From the NCBI RefSeq assembly GCF_015706575.1, contig NW_024037069.1:39329315-39393314 (forward strand): a stretch of DNA of 64,000 bases, in the 5' to 3' direction. Of this stretch, positions 30,370 through 42,038 are shown in pieces. Below the pieces are notes generated by a model, which worked only from the letters and a program-made list of their open reading frames with translations, searched no databases and was not told the origin of the DNA. A program made the translations under genes and the position numbers. Position 1 is the first letter of the stretch, and every line of letters starts with the position of its first letter. Source of the DNA: Patiria miniata. Taxonomy: Eukaryota; Echinodermata; Asteroidea; Valvatida; Asterinidae.

Positions 30370-33021
30370 ATGGCTGCCACATCGGGGAGGCTGGGTGCCA
30401 GACTTTTCCTGTCGGTCAAGGCCTTCGCCCAGCGGCGCCCAGCCTTGGCCAACTCAATCACCTACGGTTCCATCCTGAGCGTGGCCGAAGTCATGCAACA
30501 GACCATCGCCGGGGAAGAGCGCTACGATTGGGCCAAGGTGGGCCGCATGGCAGTCATCGGGGGCTGTGCCTTCGGCCCCATCGGTTACTACTGGTACAGG
30601 TGGCTGGACAAAGTGCTGCCCGGCACGGCCAAGTTAACCGTGGTCAAGAAGGTCATCTCAGATCAGTTAGTCTCGGCGCCACTTTTCATTGCAATCTTTT
30701 ATGCAGGTGAGATGAATGATTTGATGGAGAATTGCGTTCTTGGTGATGCAAACTTTAAGTTTTGAGTTTTGCACACTGGTGGTTAGGTGGTGGAGTGGTA
30801 AGATGTTTCCATCAGTAAGACGTCACTGGCTGTAGTCCGACCCAGGAGCTCTCAGACTTGTGAAAGTTTCAGCATCGTAGACAAGGTAGACAATGGATCG
30901 CAACCATATCGCAAATCAGGTCACAAGTAATCCTAAGTCAATTCACAAGTCAAGTTATAAATTACAGGGATGCACAATTACAAAAGGAATGGCTTTGTCG
31001 TAGTTTGTTTGAATAGCTTGTGACTTGACCTCCGATCGTGTCTGTCTTTTTGTTCTTGTGATTACGTTGTATAGTTTGTCCTACGGTACAAGCCTTGGCC
31101 TATGTGAACAGCCTTGTACTCTCCTATAATACTCTTTTCTTAATTTCGCTTTCTATTAATCTTAATTTAAATGATTAGATTCAGAGCATTATTTTGTTTC
31201 TGGTGGTAATTACCTTCATATTTGTATTCGTTCATTTAAATATTACCGTATTATAATTATATTATCCAACTTTGTATCGGTTTATTGGAGAGTTCTAACT
31301 AAATGTCAACTGAATTGAATTGAATATACCCAGTAAGAAAAGTTTAAACATTCACTGCATTTTCCCTCCTCAGGATCAAGCGCTATGGAGGGCAAAAAGG
31401 ACGTCTTTGCTGAACTGAAGGAGAAATTCCCCCAAACCTTCGCTGCAAGCTGTTGCTTCTGGCCAATTGCACAGGTATGAATTGCTACAGCTTTGATAAT
31501 GAAATTGTTTGATTGTTTTTACTTCAGCTAGTGCTTAGAATAAGTTTGATTCATTCCTTCATACTGTGCCTAAGATTGGCATGCATCAATATTTAGTTAC
31601 CGGTTCTGCATTGACCATTGCACAAGTATGAAAATGTTCCTGTTTAAACAGGAATTCTTGTTGTTTTTTCTTGCCCAAAGTTCCCCGTTTTTATTTGTTT
31701 TGAGCCTGTTTGGGACTTTTTTGGCCAGATTTCACATCTTTTTTCCTGTTTTTGCACAAGTTTCCTGGGTTTTTTTTTCATTGAAATTCATTCTCATGCC
31801 TGATTGCAAGACTGCCCACAAATTGGCCTAAGTAGAGTTGAAGATACTCTATAAATGTCGGTGCAGATTTTAAAAATGACAAAATCCAATTTCACATACA
31901 GAAACTATATCTGAAATCCTTGTTGTTTGTCTGTGTGTTTGCTTTAAAATGTGTAAAAAATTCCTCTTGTTTCCACAGACGTTCAACTTCTTTTTCCTGC
32001 CTAACCACATGCGGGTCGTGTATGTCGCCTCAGTCAGCCTGGTCTGGTCCAACTTCCTCTGCTTCATGAAGAGAATTGTAAGTATGATAAAACAAACACC
32101 CTAGTAAATCCTTTCATTAGACTGTTTTTGAACTTGATTATTGTATACCAAGCAATTTTTCTTCAAAATTGTTCTGAAGTCAATCATGTGTCTCTCATCG
32201 TTTACTTGCGATACTATACAGACACCGATTAAGAAACCTTACAAACAGTCATTACTTGCAGAAAAAAAAGATTGAAGACCCCCCCCCAAAAAAAACCCCA
32301 AAACTGCTGAGTCCAAGCTAAGTGCAAAATAAAAACTGTTTGACAATGTTTTTGTATACTGAAATGTTCACTTCTTTCCATGATGTACAGATGGTACAAC
32401 ATGATTCGCATCACAATAGTTTTTCTCTATTGAAAACGTGTGAAATTATTTTCAATACATGGGATCTCCATTTTCCAAACTTCATTCCACGATGCACTGA
32501 TGGTACAACAGGATTCGCACCATAAAAACCAGCTTTTTCATATTGTAAAATTGTATAATTTGAAATTGTTTTTGATACATGTGACCTCCATTTTCCAACT
32601 TCTTTCCATGATGCACCGATGGTACAGCACGAATCGCAACATAAACAACAGCTTTTTCATATTGTAAAATTGTATTCGAAATTGTTTTCGATACATGCAA
32701 CCTCCATTTCCAACTTCTTTCCATGATGCACCGATGGTACAGCATGAATCGCAACATAAACAACAGCTTTTTCGTATTGTAAAAGTGTGGATCAAATCAT
32801 TTTCGATTGTGACCTCCATTTTCCAACTTCTTTCCATGACGCACCCGTGCGATGGTACAAAATGTACAACACGATTCGCACCACAAACAACAGCTTTTTC
32901 ATATTGTAAAATTGTATTTGAAATTGTTTTCGATACACTTGATTTCCATTTTTCCAACTTTTTGTAGAGTATGCACAAGGAGAAGGACAGCTTGGCTGTG
33001 GAGACAGCAGCACAGGGATGA
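30370..33021 (+). CDS. MPV17L: MPV17L, Mpv17-like protein (complete, 4 exons)
   Basis: Mpv17/PMP22 family proteins are small four-helix proteins of the inner mitochondrial membrane or peroxisome, linked to reactive-oxygen handling. Exons 30370-30706, 31374-31474, 31979-32077 and 32968-33021 give 591 nt, 196 residues including no gaps; human MPV17L is also 196. Seen: RRPALANSITYGSIL near the N terminus, MQQTIAG, the family DQLVSAPLFIAIFY segment, and the C-terminal WPIAQTFNFFFLP-N-HMRVVYV signature followed by LVWSNFLCF. The start ATG has a good context (ccatcATGG). MPV17L2 is the alternative, but the GK(K/D)DVF and LVP/LPNHMR pattern fits MPV17L better. Intron 3 holds a tandem array. The gene is divergent from FBF1. 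Confidence 0.93.
30895..31035. repeat. 'cacaagtcaagt' inverted repeat in MPV17L intron 1
   Basis: Matches the 24118-24256 and 33108-33250 sequences: aagtcaattcacaagtcaag on one side and gaatagcttgtgacttg on the other. Confidence 0.55.
32366..32967 (+). repeat. 115-bp tandem array in MPV17L intron 3
   Basis: Five units begin near 32366, 32482, 32600, 32715 and 32828 (ttctttccatgatgcacc ... cctccattttccaac). The last unit ends in the functional splice acceptor tccaactttttgtag. Confidence 0.88.
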
Positions 33022-34756
33022 AGGATCTCCTGTCTCAGGCTAAGATTTTACAAGTGCCTTGTCAAGCTACAAGTAGGAAATCACTGCCTTAATTAGCAAA
33101 GTTATATTCAGTCCGTCACAAGCTAAATCGCAAGCCGATCACAAGTCAAGTCGCAAGTCAGTCATAAGTCCAGTCACAAGGAACTGGGGATGAACAATAA
33201 CAAAGGAATGCTTTCGTCACAGTTCATTTGAATAGCTTGTGACTGGAGGACTTTTGAGGACTGGAATGCAACTCTGTGAATTTTTGATTTTTCTTAAAAG
33301 GTAAGAATTCGGGAAGAAGTAGCAGGGACTGTTTGGAGCAAATGCTTTTGTGATTTGGGGGGGGGGGGGGAAACCCCACAGTTTTAGGGGTCGGAAAGCT
33401 ATGTGTTATTTTGTGGTTAAGACCACACTGAGAAAGGGATGGTTTTTATCTGATTTCGTTTTGTCCAAAGTCTTGAGTTAACGAAAGACAACATTTCTCC
33501 AAAAGCTTGTTGTCTTACGTATTCATCATTTTTTAAAGAACCGTTTGTGGGTCATTTCATAAATTTGGGGTCCACTTTTTTGTGTCCCTGTTACATCTGA
33601 CATGTATAAGATTGTGTAAATTCAGGACAAATTCTTTAATGCCTTCTACCTCCAAGAGTGATTATGTAAAGCAAAGTGCCTGCCAAAAAAATGAAAATAG
33701 TGTAACGTCAAATTTTAATGATACTTGAATGGCAAATTACACAGGTCAGGTGAAGCAGGGACACACAAAACTAACACGTTTGGGCCTCGAATTTATGCAA
33801 TGACCCTTGTAGCATTTTACATTTTTCTGTAAACCTGGCATATTTCCACCACTGACGTCTTTTCTTGTGCCTTGATCATGAACAAAATTCATTTCGATTG
33901 ACTTGCTATTTTTCTTTTAAAAAGAAGAATATTAAAAAAAGCAAAAACAATTTTGAGCCATCGGGATCAAGAGTAGCATTGATAATAATGGATATTATAT
34001 TGCCTTTGAAGTGCCTTGCTTTCAAGCACTGTTTATGGAGAACACCATATCTTCCGTTTTCTTTTAGTGAAAATTTGCAAAAGATTGTATTTAATCTTTG
34101 GAATTGTATTTGATTGTATTTTAAAGATTGTCTTTTAAAAAAATTCCTGAACGCTAAAAGATGGACGTTTTTGGAATAGTTTTCTATATTTTAAGAACTT
34201 TTAAGTCATGCCTTTTAAAATTTCAATTCTTCAAAATCATGTATTTTTAAATTATTTCAAATTGTGTGGTTTTTGGTTTGTTTACAAAACCAACCCCTGT
34301 TACCCCTGACTGGAGTGCTTATAGTCATTTCCAGCGTCGACACATAGTAAATAATCATGTTGAAGGTTTCGAAACCACATGTGTAGTTTGATTGCTGGAG
34401 TTTGAATGGTGTATTAATTTTAATCCATTTTTCTGGTGTATGAGGAGTATTTAAAATGAAAATTCTCTTCTTATGTACCAATCAGGGAATGCTGTCATTT
34501 CTATCATGAAGGCCCCCTTCAATGGCTAAAGCATTGTGCTAGCTATTGTTCAGATAATCTGTCATGGGGTAGTTGCTTTGTACAATACTTTGCACAATGC
34601 TTTCTCCATTGAAGGGGGCTCACGAGGGTACAGTGTTCATGTGCCCGGATACATCTATATTTCCAACGGCATTTTCCTGTGGTTTTGAGTATTGAGTGTT
34701 TCTCAATGTCATTTTCTCACATACTGAAATGCCAAAAAGCACATTGAGTTGTTTTC
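33022..34756. other. MPV17L 3' UTR and intergenic
   Basis: AT-rich with a CAAGTC repeat (33108-33250) and a G run (33358-33371). No coding exon was recognised. The site of polyadenylation is unclear; no strong AATAAA was found before about 35197. Confidence 0.5.
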
Positions 34757-35009
34757 TTAACCAGTTAACGTCGGATGACGTGTATACAAGCAAAGTTTTT
34801 GTGGTATTCGCACAAATGACGGATAAACACGCAACGAGCGAGGCCGGAAATATTTGTCAGCGACCCGCTGGCAGCGAGCGAGGCCGGAAATATCAGGGTG
34901 TGCTACCCGCAGATGACGGCCTGAACCCGTCTGGCATCGAGGTTCATATAAAACAATCCCGTGCCTGGGTCCGGTCAATGTCAAAATAATTCCGGCGCGA
35001 ACTGGTTAA
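34757..35009. mobile_element. MITE family P1, copy 4
   Basis: Ttaaccagttaacgtc to gcgcgaactggttaa with TTAA at both ends; the interior carries gcgaggccggaaatat twice, as in copy 1. Confidence 0.87.
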
Positions 35010-36021
35010 GGCAGTAACAAACGTCCGTTTCAAAATATATTTGCAACATTTCAATTTGAACCTACCCTGTGAAATGTACTGTACCTTTTATTTTATTTTT
35101 AAGAGGTTAATCCAGTATTAGATTTTATGAAGAAAATGAATCCATTAATATAAATATATGTACATAAAAAGGCTGCCTTCTGATAATTCCCAATTCAAAT
35201 AAAAGTATTTAAAATTGTGTGAATTGGGTATTTTTATATAAAACATTTAAAATTCATTGTATGCTGTAATATCTATTTTTGGCGAGTTTGTAGAAGATTA
35301 TTAAGAAAGTTATAAGTAAATTATATCTTTTATTTAGACTAATTCTGCAGGTATTTTTTGCTAGGAACTTTCTTTGTCCCTCTCATATCATCTGAATTTT
35401 TTTGTAGATTTTAGTGAATTTTCGTATGGGTAGGGGGACAAAATGATTTTTTTTACTGCATATTAAATGCATTTTACATCAAAGAAACAACACACATTTA
35501 CGATGAGAATTCAAATTGGAAGTATATATATATTTGTTTAATTACTCCAATAAAAACAACAGTGTCTTCTTTTTAATGGGAATCACTTAAATTAAGAATC
35601 TTGGATGGAAATTTGAAGATATATGCATAAAATAGTTTGCAACTTTGGAAAGTACTGAATATATGAAATATTTTACAATAACATTTTACAACTTCGTCTA
35701 TTCATGCTTCAAGTTTCTGATTTTTCCTTGGTCACATTACATTTGTGAATCTCTGAGGAGTGAGATGTGCCTCGTTGAACAAATAAATTGATAAATGTAT
35801 AACTGTCATGCAACGCACATAATGTACCTATATAAATTTCTATTTTAACATATATTTGCTTTTAGTAACTTATCTTTTAACATAATGAAAAAGGAATGCC
35901 AAACTAGATTTTAAATTGTACGATTTTGAACATGTACAAGTACAATGAGAAAGCTTTTATCATTAAAGTACTATGCAGTTGCAGTAGAGTTGTTTGCCTT
36001 TTTACCTCATAAACTATTTAA
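35010..36021. other. AT-rich intergenic
   Basis: Very AT-rich; contains candidate AATAAA signals at about 35197 and 35781. Nothing else recognised. Confidence 0.5.
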
Positions 36022-36530
36022 TACAGGGCGAGTCAAAAAAAGCGAAACCCAAATGTCGGGACTATTGGTTTAGTGAAGTTCTGCATGTAGCACTTAGAAA
36101 ATATAGGATATGAAAGCCCAATTCATAAGCTTTCTTTTAGTACAAGAATCATTCAAATCACTCATGTACTTTTCAAGTTACAGAATTTTAAACACAACCA
36201 CCATTTCAAAGTTCTGTCCATAGATCATAAAAAAGGTGTGCGTTGATTTAACAAACCGAAAACCACTGACACACATCTCTATGTGATTTGTTTTCGTTTT
36301 GCTGAAAGAACACTAACCTTCTTGTGATCAGTGGACAGAACTTTAAAACGGTGGTTGTGTTTAAAATTCCGTAGCTTGAAAAGTACATGAGTGATTTGAA
36401 TGATGCTTGTACTAAAAGAAAGCTTATGAATTGGGTTTTTACATCCAAGATTTTGAAAGTGCTACATGCAGGACTTCACTAAAACAATGGTCCCGACATT
36501 TGGGTTTCGGTTTTTTTTACTCGCCCTGTA
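36022..36530. mobile_element. Palindromic MITE with CAGGG ends, copy 2
   Basis: About 509 bp. Tips tacagggcgagtcaaaaaaa and tttttttactcgccctgta, flanked by TA. Internal sequence (aacccaaatgtcgggac and gtcccgacatttgggtt) matches the copy at 10014-10519. Confidence 0.85.
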
Positions 36531-38679
36531 TAAAGTAATAATCTTGTAAGAACTGTCATAAAGCAGCTATATAGAAATGACTAATAAGGAAAAAACTCTA
36601 TATTTTGTATTAGAAAATCAAAGAAATCATACCATATATACAAAAAACAGTCCCTGAATTTGAATAAATTAAGGCAATATGTGCATCAAGTCCATTGAAT
36701 GGAATTCACAGAAATCAACAAGTAAACGTTTCATTTCATTTATAATTTAAGCAGTTCCACTGCTTTACACAGAAATGGATTTTTTTGTGACCTCTACAGT
36801 TAAATTTCAGTACTAATATTTTAAAAGCCAAACTCTCCAAAATTTTAAGAATTATGACTAGCATGTGGGTAATAAACAAAGTATCATGTACAACAATCAC
36901 TACAGTACAGTATTAAAGTGAATGTATTTATGTACAAATTTATGTGATTGGTTGTCAGAGAAACAGAAAATTTGTTAGGGCTTTCTAGTGTGTTTTAGTT
37001 TTTAACAAAATGAGCAAATCAGCTGAACCAACAAAAGGTAACATGCAGGCATGAGATTTTTTCAGACTTTTGTCTGAAATCAGACTTTTTGAATCTGAGA
37101 GAAAGGCATTAGTACATGTATCTATAGAAAGATATAACTTTTTATATACATGTATTTCATCTCTACATAAATCTGTACATAAAAACATTTCATTTCTAAA
37201 CATATTTCATCTATTTTTAGACTCGTTTTAAATTGACAGTCTCTGAACATGGCTGTGCACTATGTTTATACACGTACAGACCGTAATTCCATTCAGTTTT
37301 TTTATAGTGTGGGAAAAATCTGTTAAGTGTAATAAACATAATGGAGTGTGGGCACCATTGAACACTGGTAACGGTGCTCTTCATAATGCATTCAGAACAT
37401 CTGTTGCATATTGCTAATACATGTATACTAGGACAAAAGTCTAGTGATATGTACATATTGAAAGTTATGTACACCGTACACAGTATCATGCTATACAACC
37501 TTCAACTGTTCCGTTTCTAAAAATCTTTTCAAACAGTCAAAAATTGAAAGAATTCTACCATGGAACTCTTTCGTATAGCCTTAACAGTCCTGAATCCTCC
37601 AATTTCAATATGATTTTGCACACCCCCTAGGGAGTTAGGGTTAATAAACAAAAACACAATGTAGCTTCATGGTTTGAGACATGTTGAATGAGCACGATAA
37701 CCAAAAACCACTCTAAAGAGTACACTGAAGTTAAAATTGTTGAAACCAAATCTTAACCTTACATGTATGTGTGATCTCTGATGCAAAATTTAGTGTGAAA
37801 CTGTGAATGGTGCATCAATTTGACCCATATTCCATTCAATCTTAGCTGTTCCACCCCCCCCCCTCCCCAAATACAAATTCATTGTTGGCATTCTGCATTG
37901 GGATAGTGACTATTGTGCTGATGAAATGGAGTGCAGACAATGAAGAATGCACTTCAATTTAAAGTGACCGCCGCACTTTAAAAATCTGCTTCAGATCCAC
38001 TGCGTAATATTGCTAAGGTTGACAATGTACATGTAGATGAAAGACTAAATAATATTGTGCACAGTGCATTTATATTCATAACTTGGCATTCGTTCAAACT
38101 GGCCTGCCAAATAAAGACAATGCAAGCTCAATTATGCATGCACATGTAATTTATGGAAATTTACATAAAATGGTAATAGCACTGTTGCTTCATGCTTGAT
38201 AAAACACGTCACATATGTACATTGCGTCAGGTAGTTCATGTGCATAGTACCATTACCCCCCTCCCACCCCCAAAAAAACAAAAGAAAAGCTTCAGAAGAA
38301 ATTAAACAAAATAAAACCTACATGTATCTAAGCAAACTTGCACCAATATAGTACTGATATATATTTTGAAACAGAACTTATGCATTTTGCGGTAAAAGAC
38401 AACAAATGTTGAAACTAACAATAGTTCAATGAAAGAAAAAAAGGGAAAAAAACCTGACTAGTCACCAACTAGTGAAAACAATTGAAATGGCCAACTCATA
38501 TACTGTACAGGTGTTTTTTATGATTATAAGTTTTTATACCATTTACCATGGTGGTACAGCAACAAAGTAGTACCTGCATATAAAATCAGCTATTGCTTTG
38601 CCAAATAATAAGGTAATAACAATTACAAATATTTGACAGTGTGTCAATTGTGAAACGTTTAAATGTTGGGAATATTTCA
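36531..38679. other. AT-rich intergenic
   Basis: No exon recognised. One isolated P2 tip (ggagttagggttaa) occurs at about 37630-37643. Otherwise nothing supportable. Confidence 0.5.
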
Positions 38680-39055
38680 TTAGGCCAAAAAAAAAAGTCT
38701 CCGGTTTCTGGTATGGAGCTTGCCCAAAAAGTGGTGCGGCGACGCGGCTTTTTTGTTTTTTTTTACCTGAATTTTTTGCTTTAAATGTCGGCTGATGACT
38801 GCAAATGGTGTCCGACTAAACTTAGTGCAAATATATGGGAGTCCAGAGAGGCCACATAAAGCTTATTCTCGATCATAACCCCATCTAAAAACACGTTGAA
38901 ATTGCGCAGCAGCAGAATTCCAGTCAAACCAGTGAGTTTGGCGGTTTTGAGACATCATCTTTCATTGAAAAAAAACCTTTTTCATTTTGCCGACGCGCAT
39001 GGCTACGGCGACGCGCGCGCATACCAGAAACGGAGACTTTTTTTTTTTGGCCTTA
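38680..39055. mobile_element. MITE family H1, copy 3
   Basis: TTA-ggcc-A-run-gtctccggtttctgg to accagaaacggagac-T-run-ggcc-TTA. Opposite orientation to copies 1 and 2. Confidence 0.87.
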
Positions 39056-39294
39056 GAAATGGCTTTTTTTCAATTTGGAAAACACTTCTAAATTGGAAAT
39101 TCTCGTTTGTTCTACTTTGGAAAATGGAGGTTTTCAACACTATTGGTATCTTTCAAAATCTTTATATTACCATTTTCCCATGAGTACACCATGATGATTT
39201 AAAATAAAATTAGATGAGTGAATTTAAGGCAAAACCAAACTATTCTGAGGCAGTAAGATTGTTTATAGAACATGAATTAAAACGCTCCCCCGAG

Positions 39295-39674
39295 TTAGGC
39301 CCCCCCCAAAAAAATATTCGGTCTCTGGTCAGACCAAAGTTCCGGAATTGACGCGGCTTTTTTTTTTTTTTTGCTTTTTTTTTCTTTCTTTAAGCTTGGA
39401 TTGTACAGACAAGGTGGGGTACTATTTTGCTTTTTTGGTGTCCTCATGTACATTGTTGTCCTCCATAATTTGCCTTGGTGCTCTCGATCATTTGCCTTGG
39501 TGCAATTTCCCATTCCTTGGTGCTCTTTGGTCAAAAAAATTGAGGAGGTGCGGCAATAGAGGGCGCTGTTGGAGCTACCGCGGAACATTTTAGAAAAAAA
39601 AGAAGATTGACGCACATGATTAAAATCGACGCGCGCGCTGACCAGAGACCGACTTATTTTTTTGGGGGGCCTTA
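39295..39674. mobile_element. MITE family H2, copy 2, adjoining MFSD6L stop codon
   Basis: TTA-ggcc ... cggtctctggtcagacc at the left, ctgaccagagaccgac ... ggcc-TTA at the right. The right end is 7 bp from the MFSD6L stop codon (39682-39684), so the element forms the start of that gene's 3' UTR. Confidence 0.87.
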
Positions 39675-39681
39675 CGTTAGA

Positions 39682-41949
39682 TTAGAAATCATCTTTCAGT
39701 GCTTTGACAAGCCAATCGTTACCATACACTTCGTCGGAATCCTCATCACTCAGATATCCTTCCTCTTCGTCGTCTTCCCGGCGCAGCAACGACGAATAGT
39801 GCAGCTTCCTCTTCTTGGGGACGAACCGCCCCATCAAGGCGATGACCACGCCCCACAGAAAGGCCACGCCCGCCGAGATGCCAAACAGCACCTGCAGCCC
39901 GGCCTGGTCGTAGAGGAGTCCGCCCACAACGCTACCGACGGCAAAACCCACTCCGTGGTAGAGGGAGTTCAGGATGGCTTTGACTGATCTGTCCATGGCT
40001 GGTGGGGATATCTGCTCGCTGTACGAAGTCACGGTCTCCCACAGCGCTTGCTGACTGAACGCGCACAGTACCTCAATGGGGACCACTGCCCAGGGAGTCC
40101 AGAGGAACGTGAAGTACAGCAGGCGTGCGGCAAGGCAGAGCAACGCTACCACCAAGGTGCCCGATTGGGTGATTTTCCGGTTCAGCCAGTTGGTCACAAA
40201 CAGCATGGGAATGTGTGAGAAGACGGCAACGAGCACTGCGACCCCCATGGCGATTTCGGACCCACCCAGATCTTGGACGCGCCAGAAGAGGAAATTGTGG
40301 ATGTTGGATGTTAGCGCTCCCGTGATGACCATCGTTAGGGTGACTGCGGCGTTGTGCGGATCGCTGAGGAGGAGTTTGAGTCCCTTGCAGAATCGGAGCT
40401 TGCGGTTTGTTTTTTTAGGAGCTGGGATAGGGTAGAAGAACGCAAGCAAGAATGTGAGGCCCAGAAGAGCTGCAAACAGGTAGAAGTGGACCATAAAGTG
40501 GCTCGTCTTCAGGAAAATCTGACAGTTTGTGTTGTCTACAATGACTGTGACGATAACAGCAAAGAGGCCGAAGCCAACGATACTTGGCACGTGGTGACGT
40601 TTGTACTTGTCCAGTTCGTCGACGGAATCCAAAGTCTCGTTCAAAGAGCTGTCGCAGATTTTGTCCACGGGGCAGGCAATGCTCTCTCCAATAACCACAA
40701 CGAGGAGAGCGATGACGAAAACCATAGTCTGAGACTCCAAGAAATGGCTGACAGTTTGACTCAGGGTCTCTTGAGCTGACCCCAAGGATCTGGGCAACTG
40801 ATCTTTTTGGGAGATCGGATCTGGTTCATCTGGCAATGAACGCTTGACTCTATTGGCATAGTAGCTCTTGTCATGGCCAACTGGTAGGCCATAATTCTTA
40901 AGGTCAGGTGTTGATGCGGGGATCCTTTGCTGTGCCTTAGCCTCACTGTTTTCCTTGCTTGGGAATTCCTGTCCACGGATATTTTTCCATTTCAGGCCTC
41001 CTGTATTTCTCATTCCATTGTTGGCCGATGTTCTGCTGTGATTGTTGGTTTCTGTTACTTGAGATCCTTTCTTTTCTACTTGTGGTTTCCAAAGATTTGG
41101 GAAACGTGTACTGTCAGTCCACTCAGGTTTGGACACTTCATTATGGTATAAATTTTCTGGGAACGCTTCATTGTCTTGCTCAGAATTTTCATACCAATCG
41201 TCCTCTGTGGGTTCCACTGCATCCTGGGAGTCGGAAATGGGTATAAAATTGATGGGTTTTGATGTTGGCTTAGGAGTTTTGCTAATTTTGTGCATATTTG
41301 GTCTCGAGTGTTGCGGGTGTGAGTTAGGCATCTGTCCATGGTTGGAGTTTGGTCGGGGTTTCTTAGAAGGTTTGAAGTGTTGTTTGTTTGGCCTGGAAGA
41401 CTGGTGCCTTGTCTCGGTGGTAGTGTCTGGATATGGTTTCGTGACCACATGATGCGTGGTTGGGATGTGGATGGAGTTGACTGTTGGCTTATTGCTTGAA
41501 GGCGTACTCAGCGTAAGTGACGTCAGTACTAACGGTGTTGCACTCCCAAAGTTATTATCTTTGTCAACTGCAGACTTGTTCGACAGTCCCTCATTGTCTG
41601 TGACGGATCTATTTCCAGGGTGACAAAATGCAAGATACAAGTCATTATCAGCCGGTGGCAAAAGTGTCAGGCCCAGATTTGAAGCGATTGTCATGAAGAT
41701 GGCCACCATCAAGACGATGCGCTGTCTTCCATGCTGCGTGGCACAGCTGCTCCAGAGTGGCGCGGCCCAGAGGGCGACAAACGCCTTCAGGCCGAAGATG
41801 ACTCCGGTCTGGGTAGCGCTCAGTCCAAGCTGACGGAAATACAGCGTCAGGAACGGGAAGAGGCATGCTTTGCCGGCTGAGTAGGCGAAGTAGAAGAAAC
41901 TGACGAATGCCAGCGTGCGCTGCAGGTCCACCTGTTCTCCCTTTGGCAT
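39682..41949 (-). CDS. MFSD6L: MFSD6L, MFS-type transporter, coding region in one exon
   Basis: A 755-residue major-facilitator protein of unknown substrate. The N terminus (LAFVSFFYFAYSAGKACLF and YFRQLGLSATQTGVIFG) and C terminus (GNDWLVKALKDDF) match vertebrate MFSD6L, whose coding region is also intronless. Helices are visible at about 11-35, 45-98, then about 405-425, 455-510, 525-580, 590-640 and 680-735. A hydrophilic, S/T/P/N-rich loop of about 300 residues (100-400) separates the first three helices from the rest, making it about 170 residues longer than human. The tail is acidic. The start is the first ATG after a 5' UTR exon (acceptor at 42039). It is divergent from PDXDC1. MFSD6 is the main alternative. 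Confidence 0.9.
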   Translation of the reverse strand: MPKGEQVDLQRTLAFVSFFYFAYSAGKACLFPFLTLYFRQLGLSATQTGVIFGLKAFVALWAAPLWSSCATQHGRQRIVLMVAIFMTIASNLGLTLLPPADNDLYLAFCHPGNRSVTDNEGLSNKSAVDKDNNFGSATPLVLTSLTLSTPSSNKPTVNSIHIPTTHHVVTKPYPDTTTETRHQSSRPNKQHFKPSKKPRPNSNHGQMPNSHPQHSRPNMHKISKTPKPTSKPINFIPISDSQDAVEPTEDDWYENSEQDNEAFPENLYHNEVSKPEWTDSTRFPNLWKPQVEKKGSQVTETNNHSRTSANNGMRNTGGLKWKNIRGQEFPSKENSEAKAQQRIPASTPDLKNYGLPVGHDKSYYANRVKRSLPDEPDPISQKDQLPRSLGSAQETLSQTVSHFLESQTMVFVIALLVVVIGESIACPVDKICDSSLNETLDSVDELDKYKRHHVPSIVGFGLFAVIVTVIVDNTNCQIFLKTSHFMVHFYLFAALLGLTFLLAFFYPIPAPKKTNRKLRFCKGLKLLLSDPHNAAVTLTMVITGALTSNIHNFLFWRVQDLGGSEIAMGVAVLVAVFSHIPMLFVTNWLNRKITQSGTLVVALLCLAARLLYFTFLWTPWAVVPIEVLCAFSQQALWETVTSYSEQISPPAMDRSVKAILNSLYHGVGFAVGSVVGGLLYDQAGLQVLFGISAGVAFLWGVVIALMGRFVPKKRKLHYSSLLRREDDEEEGYLSDEDSDEVYGNDWLVKALKDDF

Positions 41950-41962
41950 GGTTGCAGAGTTT

Positions 41963-42019
41963 TCAGCTTTTTCTGTGGGTTTCAGGGCAAGAGGCTTTTT
42001 GCTGTTGTGATGGCATCAT
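41963..42019 (-). other. Upstream ORF in MFSD6L 5' UTR
   Basis: ATG-ATG then 16 codons and TGA, ending 13 bases before the MFSD6L start. It is inside the predicted 5' UTR exon (acceptor ttttcttttag ending at 42039). It could lower translation of the main frame; this is an inference. Confidence 0.5.
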
Positions 42020-42038
42020 GGAACAATATGTGCCGAAG

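Noticed and set aside
32440..32978. Several overlapping frames on both strands
   Set aside because: They arise from the 115-bp tandem array in MPV17L intron 3.
40076..40779. Plus-strand frames opposite MFSD6L
   Set aside because: Shadows of the conserved minus-strand reading frame.
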